64,000 nucleotides of DNA from Lytechinus variegatus (GCF_018143015.1 NC_054741.1:56869048-56933047); one strand, 5' to 3'. Shown: positions 45,250 to 57,183, numbered from the stretch's first letter. The notes: a model not told the origin generated them from the letters alone. Program-made: numbers and translations.

Positions 45250-46536
45250 TTGATGGAATAAGGGTCAACAGAACATTCAGCCCCGCCCCCTCCCTCTTTC
45301 CCACCCTCCTCCTGTTGAGAGACTGATGGCTATTTTTATGTACGCGTGAAGTCACAGAGCAGAATGTTGGTTTAATGATTAATTCTGAATTAGGGCATCA
45401 ACTTTTTCCTATCAATCATTCAATCAACAATTTATCAGTAAATTAACTCATTCAATGTGCAATGTGATCAATAAAACATTCATTTTTTTCCAATAATTTC
45501 ATTGATCATCATAATCATTAAATTTTTTGGTAATCATTCAAACTGACCATCAGCCACCGGTCACTTGGCAGTTAAGTTTTGAAAAGGCTACAATCCAGGA
45601 GATGAGAGAGAGAGAGGGGGGCTGGAAAATGGAGGTGAAGAGGGGAGGGTACCTATGACTTTTAATTTGTAAAAGGACAAAAAGAAGAGGAATGCCCTTT
45701 TACCCAAGTCTTAGCATACCTCGCCCTCTTGCTTGTAACAGGTACATGTACCATCACATTACTCTGACTCTCATGAACACACTTCTGATGTCCACAAGAT
45801 GAATATGCTACACTAAAATTGCAATTCCTGTTCACTCATGCAGTACATTTCAATTGAGTAATTCATGAAATTTGCCTATTAAAACCAAAACTTATCTCAC
45901 TCATGAATAGCAGAACACCCTTAGCTTTGTAAGTTCCAAAGGACTAACCTCTCAAAAAACTGTATGGCTAATTCCTGCCCAGCCTAGCCAAGCTTAGTCT
46001 CCCAGGAGGAGAGAAGTGGGGGGAGGGGGTAGAGATGGAGGGAGGGGTTGCTAAATGTTCTGTTGACCTTGAGCCCATCAACTTACCTCACCTACCTAAG
46101 TCATATTACCCCCTCTTCTCCTGACTGTCATGAACACATTGTTAAGATCCACATGATCCACATGATAAAGCTGCACTAAAAATTGCAATTCATGATCACT
46201 CATGCATTAAATTTCAATTTAATAACGTATGAAATTTTCACAAACAACAAACTGATAACATCTGATCTTTAACTCACCAAATAACCTTCAACTTTGCAAG
46301 TACCAAACAAAAAATCTGAAAGAAATTGGAAGGCTAATTCCAGCCCACCCTAATTTGCGTACCCTCTGTTTCAGTGGGCAGTGCTCGCTCAAGCATGAAT
46401 AATTTTCCAACTTTTTGGTGTCATTTTAAAGTTGACTTTATTGGCTTTCCATATCTATAAGTCTTTTCCCCCAAAGTGCTACATTTTGTATTTTGGCAGC
46501 CATTTCAAAAGTGTATAGTTTTTTGGGGACGCACTG

Positions 46537-46700
46537 TAGATAGATAAATAATTATATAGATAGATATACAGGCAGACAGACATACAGACAGACAGATAGA
46601 TAGATAGATAGATAGACAGACATACAGACAGACAGACAGACAGACAGACAGATAGATAGATAGATAGATAGATGGATAGATGAATAAATAGGTAGGTAGA
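46537..46700. repeat. TAGA/GACA microsatellite, right of the foldback
   Basis: Continuation of the interrupted array with GACA and TAGA blocks. Together with 40627-44015 it forms one array broken by two TA-targeting transposons. Confidence 0.85.
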
Positions 46701-46979
46701 GAAAGACAAAGAAAGAGACATGGAGTAAGGTGTAATGATTGGAGATTCAGTCATCTATTTTATTTCACCAAATTTACTTCTTCAAATGTATAGAAAAGCT
46801 TTCTATTATTTCTCATTTATGAATGTATAGTCAGAAGTAAAAAAAAAAAACATTGCCTAAGAAAGTTCTATCACTAACGTGTATGATATTCATTGCAAGT
46901 GTAGAACAAACAATAAAACCAAAACACGTCCGAACAAACAAATTTCAGAAAACGAAATAAATGTAGATGAACTCATGAT

Positions 46980-47720
46980 TATTGATTTACTATTCCCATC
47001 ATCACTTTCAAAAGGAGGAGGTGTGCTCGGGCTTCGCGCGCGCATTATTGATTTTCATGATAAAAAGTGTATTCAGAATGCCCAGATAATAGGTCTAAAT
47101 CTAAAACACACACACGCATGTTTATTGAGATACGCAACTTGTTCTTTATCTAAAACGTGGTTAATTATTGCCTAAAATTATCAAATTTCTGTTCAGAATA
47201 TCAAAAGTTTTTTGCTCGTGCTTCGCGCTTGCATTAATTAATATGGGAAGATACCCAATTACCCATCCTTTTCAAGATTTACAAAACATGAATAAAGGGT
47301 CCCGTCTTTTGGTCGAAGTTTCACCATTTTCCGCTTGCGCTTCGCGCTCGCATCAATTGTTAAGTTATATACCTTTCCTATTCATAATTACAAAAAGTGC
47401 TTGGAATTACCCTTCTTTAGGTAGAAATGTCACAAAATTTCAGCCCGCGCTTCGCATTCGCATTATTTGATTGTTAAAATACGTTATGTCTCCATGACTA
47501 ACTGAAGGCAGTCCTTAAAAGATCCCTTTTCGATCAAATCTAATCATATATTACAAATTTCTGCTCGCGCTTCGCGCTCGCATTATTCAAATAAGGCTTA
47601 TGAGATTATTATATATCTATTTGTTGATTTTTTAGAATAAAGCTAAGAAGTGTATATTGGGACTACCCCTCAAAGAAAAGGGTACATGGCTGAAAATCCC
47701 CCCCCCCCCCATTGGCGGAG
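46980..47720. repeat. Array of CGCTTCGCGCTCGCATTA units
   Basis: Five degenerate copies of a TGCTCGCGCTTCGCGCTCGC-like motif, each followed by ATTATT or similar, near 47027, 47214, 47333, 47443 and 47565, separated by AT-rich spacers of about 100-170 bp. The segment ends in poly-C (47699-47710) and ATTGGCGGAGGTCCC. The same motif occurs inside the hAT-like element at 44535-45249 and at 55740-55880, so this is probably the interior of a related, older element. Confidence 0.65.
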
Positions 47721-49116
47721 GTCCCTGCGCACACCCACACACACACTACAAAACAACCATGATTGTCTTAAGTTAGAATTCTCGAGATAGGTCATAGTTC
47801 AACTCTATTTGCCGTCTTCTATTCATATTCGTATTTTGGAACCAGGTAACAATAAGGATGACTTTGCTTAATAACGGGGGTATTCCTGTGTGGTACGATG
47901 GCTGTGTTTGCACAAAAGCTCTGTTCTATCACCTTGTATGGACCAATGGTTATATGTTTTGAGAACAAACTCAAACATTCCTCGCTCATCCAATCATTTA
48001 GTAGAGACGAAGTATGCCGATGTCTCCATAATTGTGCAATAGTGGCCAATTGAAAACATTCTTTTCCCTCCATTTTCCCATATTTTGGAAAGGAGGAACT
48101 TCTGACAACACTCATAACCCCAGTTAATAATAGATAATAATACCAACATGTTTATACCTTGTGTGTGTTTTTTCTGCACTCGTGTGGCTTAGCATCGTAT
48201 GGGATAACTCTGCATTGTATACTCGAAAAGGGGAAATTATGACACTGACAACAGTGAAAGTATATCACATACTTAATATTTCGTATGATGCACCGTATGA
48301 GGTGCATTTTATTTTGCATTAAATGACTACAGTTTATTTTGAATGCATTATCATAGAATAGGACATATAATAGCATAGTATCATAATGTATATCAGCATG
48401 CTAAAAAGTTTCTCAGAAATCATATGCAATGACGATCAATAATCTGACATAGAGGACATCGCGAATTGGAAGACACTGCTTGGGATATGCTATACCAATC
48501 GATATAATATACGAAGGCGGCAAAAACAAAATTAAACAAGATAAAAGGCCTGCTTCAGAAAAAATGTATATTAATGGTAAATCAGAATTTCAATCGCCAG
48601 TCCAAGATGTGCGCTTACAATTTGATGAAATCAAGTTGATTTTGATTTTTGGGGTTACATTTTGATTACAACTTTTTCATCAACATATTCCTGGGTCCTG
48701 TGACACAAAGAGTAGCAATTGATTGTGCGCTTTGTTTTTATGCTTGATTGTACATTGAAGTCAATGCAAATCAAACGTAAAGATATTCTTCTACGATGAC
48801 TGCTACGCTTTGTGTACAGGCCGCTGGTCTCCTTACGGTTTTGTGAGTGTTAAAAGAGAGATTAAATAAATGATTTGAAAACTTTAAACAATATTTAACC
48901 TTTATGCAATACAATGCAATTTAATCTTACAAATTGAACATTGCTCTTTGAATTTTGACATTTTGTTAAGAAATCAAAACAATCTCTCTAATCAGTTCAT
49001 GATTACAGTAAAGCCAGGTTGTTCAAAGCGATTTTACTATAATATGTGGACCATTCAAACAAGAGACAGAGAAAATAGTATAGAGATATATATCTAACAC
49101 CACAATTACGATTGTA
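47721..49116. other. Unassigned DNA
   Basis: No gene recognised. A possible small inverted-repeat element lies at about 48690-48830: GTCCTGTGACACAAAGAG on the left, then GCTTTGTGTACAGGCC on the right, weakly reminiscent of family B ends. Confidence 0.35.
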
Positions 49117-49354
49117 CACTGTAAAAACTGCGGTGTTAAAACTGACACCAATTGGTGTTAATAGAGGATCACACCCTGAGGTGTTAAAATTACACCCTAG
49201 AGATTAAACATAACACCAAATAGTGTAAATGAAATAACAAAAGGTGTAATAACACCTATAGGTTTAAAACTAACACCATCAGTTTAACACCGGTTTAAAA
49301 TAACTGGTGTGGTCCTCTATATGTACACCGGTTAACACCACAATTTTTGCTGTG
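49117..49354. mobile_element. TA-flanked MITE rich in GGTGTTAA motifs
   Basis: The left end CACTGTAAAAACTGCGGTGT and right end AACACCACAATTTTTGCTG, then TG, are imperfect inverted repeats, both next to TA. GGTGTTA or its complement TAACACC occurs about ten times inside. 238 bp, no coding capacity. Confidence 0.7.
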
Positions 49355-52259
49355 TAAATAAATAAAGCTTTAAACGTACTTCGAAATATATTTCGACTTG
49401 CTATAAGATTCAAAGATAATTATTATCTGAACGGAAATCAATCATGTCAATTGCGGATACCCATTAAATTTACAATCTGAATAGCTATTTACGCATCACT
49501 TTGCGGTATAGGCTTTAGAATACGCAATAAATTACCATAGGCATTCATAAATTGGGTTCCAATTGCCTTTTTAAAACATCCGGTATGTCAATACCTTAAG
49601 TGTTCAAATAATCCTTGCTATTTGTTAGGACAACTCATAATTCCATGAACTATACTATACGAAGCAGACAGTGTATTCCTCGTAAGACCGCGAGTACACA
49701 TCAAATGCGTGGGAAAGCGACGGAAGCCAGAAATTCATATCTCCTCAATGAACAATGAGAATAGCTTCACATAAAGAAAATACAATGGCCGAAAGAAAAA
49801 AAATCTTTATTCATGGAGTTATGAGAGCAAACAAAGGATAAATCACGGGACTCCTGATGTAGACACTGACGTAAAAATGGAACGCAAATAACAAAAAAAT
49901 GGAACTACCCCGCACCTACATTTTATCACTCATTATTCTCGACAAGGCAAATGAATAGAAAATATGGGAATACAAGATCGTATTTACCTAGTCCAAAATC
50001 AAATTGACTTTAATAATGAGGATCGCATTTCAGTGCACTGATCATGATCTCAATTCTTATTTGAAATTAGTTTCATGAAAATATTCCCTTTCAATATGTC
50101 TATTGATATGGACAAGCTAATGAAATATATTTCATAGATTTACCTTCAAATATTCAGCCGTAAATACACGTTCTATCGGGGTTCTGAAATCCGAACTACA
50201 CAAAGACCACGAAGACGATAGATCAAAATATGTGTTGCTTTTACCCAAAATTTAGATCTTTAAGAATAAAAAAACAGATAAAAAAGGTGTTTCCTATTTT
50301 CTTTCATTCCATAAAATCATGAAATAGGCCTATGCAGAGTAAGCATACATTGGACTAAAGATTAAAAAACAAACAGATGTCAGTCAACATGAATTACAAC
50401 ATTAATTGATAAAGGAAGACAATTTTGAAAAAAAAAACGTTGAAAAGGGATGATATTATTGTCGGTTTAGTTTGTGCAGTTGCTTGTATAAAAAGAAAGA
50501 CGTTCGGGCATCGCATGTTTTTTTTTATATATACCGGGTCACACTGGCAGTACTTTCGAGTTACTGCAACCCTTACATAATTCTTCTGAAAGCATGTATT
50601 ATACAACAATATAATTCACCAGACCATTATCTTAGCCTGTATATTACATAGATTGTTTGTTATTAATATATATCATCACATTGTTAAGATTGTCTAGTTT
50701 TTTTTATTGTTAAAAACGAAAGACTTTGAGAAATATTGCGATTTGTATGGAAGCTAGAAGTTCGAAAGCACTTGAATTATAAAGGTGATAAAATATCCAT
50801 AGAAACTTTCAATATGGAGTTCATGAATACATAACTATCTATACAACTATAATAGATAAAATATAGCAAGATATACACGGTGATTAATACATTTAATATA
50901 TGTCTATTTGTGAACATACAGTAGGCAAAATGTTTCAATTTCTTAAACACACTGTGAACAGAGACCTTTGGACTAAAAAACTTTTGATACCCTCCTTCGA
51001 TATGATTATATCTTTCTGCATAGGAGAACTGTACCAGCCAATTTTGGTTTCAAAAGTGTTTATCTTTTGAACATGTTTTTATTGTTTTATTCGATCATTA
51101 ATATGTTCTTGCGCAAACAACATCGGTTTAGAACTTGAACCATAAGAGTTTCATATCTAAAGCTGTTTGTACACCCTTTAAATAGAAAAAAAAAACGATT
51201 GAGATACAATTGGAATGAATTTGAAATTTATCTGGTTTGCTATTTTCCACCATCCATGTACATCATTTAATGTAATTTCAAGAAGTTATATAAGCCTGAA
51301 ACACATAAAATTGATATTCACTCGAGGCCGTCAGATTTTCTTGGAATGGTAGGATTCGGTTAGCCTGCAAGGACATTTGACATTAAAAATAATTCTTCAC
51401 GTGCTGAATGCACTCGAAACAAAGGCAACTGAGTCATTTATTACTACTCAAAAATCGAATTTTGGGTTTTAGTTTTACATAAAAAAAAGACCTGTACATT
51501 AAACCGAATTAATTGAACTCAAATGTAAATTCAGAGTTCGCGTTGGTCCCTATTTAGAGCCGATTTGTAATTCATGAAATTTTATAGAGCGTTGTTCGAC
51601 TGAAGGATGAATCAACTTCAAAAACAAATATTCATTCCGTCACTTGTACAAAACTGTCTAGTAACATAAAACATTTTTAGATTCGATTTCGCTTGTTCGA
51701 AACGGACAAAGGTTCATCATAATCATGATAATAAGCACATCACATTAAGTGATTTCAATTAAATCACGATAATTGGGTTTTGATTTGTCTGTTCTTAACC
51801 AGAAATAATGATCATCATGATCATAGTACATGTCTGCATGTGAGAATGAACAAATTCAGCAGTCACGAACAAATCTAAACGACATTGATAACATGACAGT
51901 TTACTTGGGCACGAAACAACATGAACATTAACGCATTGTGAAGTATGTATAGTCTACATTATGTTTTGCCGTTCATGTCCATACGAAATATCCATATTTA
52001 TCTGGATTAAAACACATATTTGGCAGCCATTAGTCTTTATAAAAGCAACATTAAACATCACTTTTCATAATCATACTGCGTCAGCACAGCATGTACCTGA
52101 GAGTATTTTTGAAAGATCTGATCGATCATGCTACAGGAAGCTTATTCTTTAATTGTGATACATAAAATTATTTGTTGGGAAACGATACTAGAGGATCCTA
52201 AAAATGCACAAATATTCGAAGAGTCACGATGATGACAATGAATATTGAAAGTTATATTG
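49355..52259. other. Intergenic, 3' side of the PTB gene
   Basis: AT-rich, with no gene or mobile element recognised. The part nearest 52259 should include the 3' UTR of the minus-strand PTB gene. A T-run occurs near 50519-50526. Confidence 0.4.
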
Positions 52260-53786
52260 CTAGAAATAATCCTTATCAGATGCCACACTGGACTGGCTAC
52301 CAATTGTCCGAGGCCCAGGTCTACTACTCCTGGGATCACTCCTAAAACCACCACTTTGGTAGCTATATCCTGGATGATAACCAGCGGGACTCCTCATCAT
52401 TGACGGTGACACTGGACTCGCAGGCGATGACATGGGACTAAATACAGCAACATCCCCTTCCTCATACTCCAACCAATCTCGAACCCGTTTCTCAATGTCC
52501 TCGCTTCTTAATTTCTGATCAGGAGGTCCATTCTTTGTTTTCTTAGAATTGGTCCGTCCGCTGATGCCTGGTTTGCCACCAGTTGGTGAGAGATCGAGAC
52601 CACCGAATTCTTCCTGGAGCATTTCAATGAAAATAAAGTCGGATCCGTCTCTGCTCACCCCGCTGAAGGAATCGCTGAAGAGGGTTGAGTTGCTCTCATC
52701 GGTAGAAGATGTGTTTCCGGTGGAAGAACGGGATCGGGGCAGAGCGGGGTTTTTATAGTATCGAGCACCGTTTTGCTTTTTGAAGACATCCGGATGCTGG
52801 TGTGCATCACCAGGTGTGTTTGTAGGTTTAGGTACCCGTTGTGGATACTGAGCCATTTCAGTTGTAGGTATAGATGCTCGAGGATCATAATGGCGCGAGA
52901 TGGGTGGCTGGATTGGCCTTCCCTGGACATCCACTGTGTTTTCAGCCATCATCCTGGGACCCGGAGGTGGTGCGTAGACCATCCCTGGGCCAGATCCACT
53001 ATAGACTTCCCTTGGTGTAGGATGCCCACCATGAGCTTGTGGAGGCACCAGTGTAGGATCTAGGGCAGGTTGTCCTGGTGGAAAACTGACCGGTCGGTTC
53101 TGACCATGACTCCTGGCCAAACGAACTGCTGCACCCTTCGTCTTCGAGCCATCAAGAATAACAGAGTACATGGTTAATTCAGCAGCAGTTAATGATTCCG
53201 TAGGTGATGTGGGAGGGGAGAGGTCAAATGAAGGACCACTCATAGCACTCTGCTGTCGGAGCAACTTGCGTTCCTGTCTCATTCGTCTCCGCTTCTGCAA
53301 GTCTTCAAACACTTCAAGGAATGTACGAAGCAACCAATATGTGATCTCACTCGCTTCCTTTTTTCGTTCACAGTGAAAGGCATGACATTCGAATAAGCTG
53401 TTCTCTGGATTGGAGTCAGTCCTGGTAATGATAGCGAACACTTTCGGATGCTGTTCATCCGCTACTCCATAGCAGATATGATGAATTGGGATCAAAACGT
53501 GTTTCTCCTTACCGAAGGCTCCGTTCAAGTCCAGGAAATGGAACCCCTTTTCCGAGATCTGCAGAGCCGATTTCTTAGGCGACTTCTGTCGGTCTTTTAG
53601 CTTCATAAGGGCCTCGACGGGCTCAGAAATGTATTCTCTTCCGTACTCGCCCCTGGCAGGCATTTTACCCAGATAGTGAACGGGAAATACGGGGCATTTC
53701 TGCTCCACGGGGCCTCTTCCGCTCCGGGGCAATCCGCCGCGATCCTTCTCCAAACTTTTTCGCATAATCAGATTCTTCGACGCCAT
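52260..53786 (-). CDS. PTB/PID-domain adaptor protein, FAM43-like, intronless CDS
   Basis: 508 codons plus TAG. The longest open frame starts at a TTG at 53828 directly after a TAA; the first ATG is at 53786 (MASKNLIMRK) in a good context (GAGAATGG), so it is taken as the start. Residues about 31-164 form a phosphotyrosine-binding fold: first strand CPVFPVHYLGKMPARG, mid segment ALQISEKGFHFLD, ICYGVADEQHPKVFAII, FECHAFHC and the C-terminal helix SEITYWLLRTFLEVFEDLQ, followed by a basic KRRRMRQERK tail. YxVADxxxPKVFA is close to the FAM43 PTB as I recall it. Residues about 180-508 are Pro/Ser/Gly-rich and probably disordered, ending ASDKDYF. PTB domains bind NPxY-type peptides in receptor tails. 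Neither the target nor the exact orthology can be read from sequence; Dab/Numb/CAPON relatives are alternatives. Confidence 0.85.
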   Translation of the reverse strand: MASKNLIMRKSLEKDRGGLPRSGRGPVEQKCPVFPVHYLGKMPARGEYGREYISEPVEALMKLKDRQKSPKKSALQISEKGFHFLDLNGAFGKEKHVLIPIHHICYGVADEQHPKVFAIITRTDSNPENSLFECHAFHCERKKEASEITYWLLRTFLEVFEDLQKRRRMRQERKLLRQQSAMSGPSFDLSPPTSPTESLTAAELTMYSVILDGSKTKGAAVRLARSHGQNRPVSFPPGQPALDPTLVPPQAHGGHPTPREVYSGSGPGMVYAPPPGPRMMAENTVDVQGRPIQPPISRHYDPRASIPTTEMAQYPQRVPKPTNTPGDAHQHPDVFKKQNGARYYKNPALPRSRSSTGNTSSTDESNSTLFSDSFSGVSRDGSDFIFIEMLQEEFGGLDLSPTGGKPGISGRTNSKKTKNGPPDQKLRSEDIEKRVRDWLEYEEGDVAVFSPMSSPASPVSPSMMRSPAGYHPGYSYQSGGFRSDPRSSRPGPRTIGSQSSVASDKDYF

Positions 53787-55500
53787 TCTCCTTCGTTTAA
53801 TCAACGAGAAGCTAGTGTCTAGTTCCAATTAAGTACAGTCAGTATTCCAAGTGAATGTGGTCCAACAAGTGTTTTCCGGAGCTGCATATTACCATTATTA
53901 AGATGGCATATCTTTTTCAACATATAACTATCACCCCTCGATCGCATGGCAGAGGGCTCGAGGAGTGTGTCCTTCTAAAGCGGGAAGTCTATCGACCACA
54001 ACAGGTTCATTCGGTCGATGGGTAAACTAAATCGTCACGAAACACAATGGCAAACAATTCTTTGACGTAGGCTTTATTCTTCGCTCTCACGATCCTATAG
54101 GAAAGTCGTCTGACGGAGAGAAAAGGAAAAATAAGGTTGAGAAGAGAAGAGAGATTGAATCCTATTGTGACGATTCACTGGTTCGTGTCCTGTACGAGAG
54201 CATTTCGGGTCGTGCTGTAGACAGATAAGCTTATTTATATTCCAGGGGGTGGGAGGAATAAAGAATGTCATAATACCGGTAGTCATTTCATATCATAATC
54301 AACTGGAAAGGAAATGGAGTGATTAAAATCAAAATATTCCTGATACACTGTCATTTAAATCTAGTTATGCTCAGTTAATTTGAAAACCCGTAATGACGGC
54401 ATAATACCTACCCATTGTGCACGGTATCAGATCTGAAGTAAACAAATTGCGAAATACAAATCGGTTCAAACATCGTGTAGTAAGTCCATGGTTCAAAGTA
54501 GACTTGTCTGCAATCTGGTCAAAATGATGCCTCTTGTTTAGTAGATATCGCCTTTTACATGCAGACAACAGAATGGACCGTGTAAATAAAATTGTATTTC
54601 CAATCGCCAATGTGTTGAAATCGTTGGAGCTTTATACTCGAGGTACGTGTGTATTAAGTACCATGGACCTTTATAATAAATACGATCACTTAAGACGCCG
54701 ACTTGTTAAGATCCAAGCTATAAGCTGAAATGTGCTAAAACTCGTCAACCTTAGCGCAAATGATAGCCTAACATCGACAAAAATCAGAAATATAGTTACT
54801 TCTATCAATTCAATCTTGCCAACTGAGAACTCCACGATTTTACTCAATGTTCATAGAAATAGGCATCTATGCCACTGTCCAAAGGTCTTGTAATAATAGT
54901 TTATATTTGCGTCCAAATTGCAAATTAACAATCTCAATGATAGGCATATCCATGTCGACCTTTAGTCTCTATATCTTGCCATGTTATTGGCTCAAACATG
55001 TCTAATATGCATGTATAGGGCTTTTAACTGACCTGCGACTTTATGATCGGGCTCGCTTGTGATTGAGTTTGTATAGACACTGTGCTTGTGATCACAGACG
55101 TTTTGCGAAATATTTGGGTACTGAGGGTATATTATACGTCATGTAAATAGTCACTATCATAATGAATAGGCTTATTATAAAAAAAGAAGTTAATATCCAC
55201 ACTATACCCATTTTACGCGTTGACGTCATAGTTTTGATCATTATACTGCTTCCTTCACGTCAGGTACCGTATTATAATGCGCTGGGACATATACGGAATA
55301 GCTTGAGATTTCACCACCAAGCCCAGTGACGAGAACACTCTCTCCCTTAACAAATCGCTTTCTTCTCTATTTTTTTTACTGATTGAACTGGGGGTGGAGG
55401 ACACAAAATTGATGTTTAACGTAGGGGTGCCAATTTGATTCGGAACGTTGGTTGCTTGCTTACAAGAATTCATGCTTTCTTAGGAATCAGGTTAAAGATC
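53787..55500. other. Upstream region of the PTB gene
   Basis: Should contain its 5' UTR and promoter. No clear TATA box, upstream coding exon or mobile element is seen. Short frames at 54371-54728 overlap on both strands and are not credible. Confidence 0.4.
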
Positions 55501-55504
55501 ACGG

Positions 55505-56220
55505 CTACCATAATGGGCGCCAAACTGACCCGAAATGAAGGGTGCGCCAAACTGATTTTAAACTAATTTGATCTGAAGTTAGGAGGCGCCAATTCGATTT
55601 TAAACTCGGTATAGATCTTAAAATAAGGGGCACCACATTGATCTTGAGTTTGAGGGGCGCCAATTGATCCAAATTAAGGAACACATCATACTCATGATAA
55701 CAAAAAAGTGTCTTGTTTTGAGGTCCTAATCTCCAATTATTTAAGCGCGCTCTTCGCTTTCGTATTGACAAATATCGCGATCCTCTTAACACTTTTTTAC
55801 ATGTCAGACACACCTTAAAATATTGTTTTCTTTTGGGTAAATACGAAAAAAAATCAGCTCGCGCTACGTGACTGCATTATAATAGCCTGAGTGAGGTACA
55901 CATCCTGTTTACGATTAGCCATTTTTTTTAAATATGGAGAGTAAGCTAAGCACACGTGAATGTTTTTTTAACCTCCATACGGATCCTCTTAATGATTGGT
56001 CTACTATAGCCTACATGTCGTTTAGTATAGTTAAAACGTCCCTTTTGGGTTAGTATACAAGAAATGCACCTAAACTTCATGTAGATTTTAGGACTAACCC
56101 AGCCTAGCCAGGCCTCCAAAGAAATAAAAAATACCGTTTTAAGTTTTTCGAGCAGCCAATTTGGGAAAATGCTGATGAATTTATTTTCCGTCCCGCCCCC
56201 AAAATGCTGGATCAGGTGCA
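55505..56220. repeat. Degenerate GGCGCCAA / CGCTTCGC repeat block
   Basis: GGCGCCAAACTGA-like units occur near 55515, 55545, 55586, 55628 and 55657 at intervals of 29-42 bp, alternating with TTTAAACT. They are followed by GCGCGCTCTTCGCTTTCG (about 55743) and CAGCTCGCGCTACGTGACTG (about 55855), degenerate forms of the motif at 46980-47720. GTCCCGCCCCCAAAATGCTG lies near 56191. This looks like an old member of the same transposon group. Confidence 0.5.
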
Positions 56221-56582
56221 TTTTTCCCAAGTTAAAAAAACTCAACCAATGTGCAACAATACTTATAATTACTTTGAATACATTGAAAATATGTATTTTT
56301 GTATGATATTTTTTTTCTCTTCTTTTATTGATGTGCATATCGCCATATGTCACGAGTTGGCTTATCACTCACATTGGGCCGGGCACTTATATACAATCTA
56401 CCATCATGATTGACCAGTAGAGGGCCCGCCTATACTCTTACAATTATTTGAAAAGCGAAATTCTTTGAAAAAGAAAATTTAAACAACAAAGAAAAAACAA
56501 CTCCTCTTCTTTCTTTGGAAGACACTTTCCATAAAAAAATATCTGACAAGCAAAAGATATTTTAAAAGGTGAAAATTTAGAT

Positions 56583-57183
56583 TTAAAGGACAAGTCCACC
56601 CCAACACAAATTGATTTGAATAAAACAGAAAAATCCAACAAACATAACACTGAAAATTTCATCAAAATCGGATGTAAAATAAGGAAGTTATGACATTTTA
56701 AAGTTTCGCTTAATTTTATAAAACAGTTATAATTATGCACATCCTGGTCGGTATGCAAATGAGGAGACTGATGACGTCATCCACTCACTATTTCTTTTGT
56801 ATTTTATTATATGAAATATGAAATAATTTTATTTTCTCCTCATTGTCAGGTGAAACAATTCTTCGCTAAAAATGTGGAATTAGCATTGTTTAATACTATA
56901 TGGCTCAGTCAAGTCGGTCCACGTGGTCAAAACTGTAAAAAATGAAATATTGTATAATTCAAACAATAAAAAACAAAAGAAATAGTGAGTGATGGACGTC
57001 ATCGACTGAATCATTTGCATGTCATTGTGTATAGTGCATATTACTGTTTTGTGAAAAATAAGCGAAACTTTAAAATGCCATAAATTTTTTTACACCTGAT
57101 TTTGATGAAGTCTGCAGTGTTATGCTGATTTTTCTCTACTTATTCAAATCAACATTTTGCTGTGGTGGACTTGACCTCTAAAA
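56583..57183. mobile_element. Dispersed 0.6 kb MITE, family C copy 2
   Basis: Starts TTAAAGGACAAGTCCACCCC, ends GGTGGACTTGACC then TCTAAAA. Inverted subterminal blocks GAAGTTATGACATTTTAAAG and CTTTAAAATGCCATAAATTT. Same order of blocks as 19095-19685, including CACTCACTATTTCTTTTGTA on the left and its inverse ACAAAAGAAATAGTGAGTG on the right. Confidence 0.8.

Larger units (their letters stand above)
44016..46536. mobile_element. 2.5 kb foldback element with Tc1/mariner-type termini
   Basis: The left end CAGCGCGTCCC and right end GGGACGCACTG both abut TA. The inverted arms are long: ACTATACACTTTTGAAATGG, GCACTTTGGGG, TGCTTGAGCGAGCACTGCCC, then AGGGTGGGCTGGAATTAG on the left all recur inverted between about 46325 and 46520. 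Similarity continues inward for several hundred bases (GATCTCAGCAATGTGTTCATG facing a TGAACACATTGTTAAGATC block). The segments 45740-45960 and 46110-46330 look like direct duplicates. No transposase frame is present. It contains an hAT-like insertion at 44535-45249. Confidence 0.8.

Noticed and set aside
44971..45355. Ile-Tyr and Thr-His-rich minus frames
   Set aside because: Translation of TA and GT dinucleotide repeats within the hAT-like element.
53787..53828. Extra 14 codons at the start of the PTB frame
   Set aside because: They begin at a TTG directly after a stop codon; the first ATG is at 53786, so they are not used as the start.
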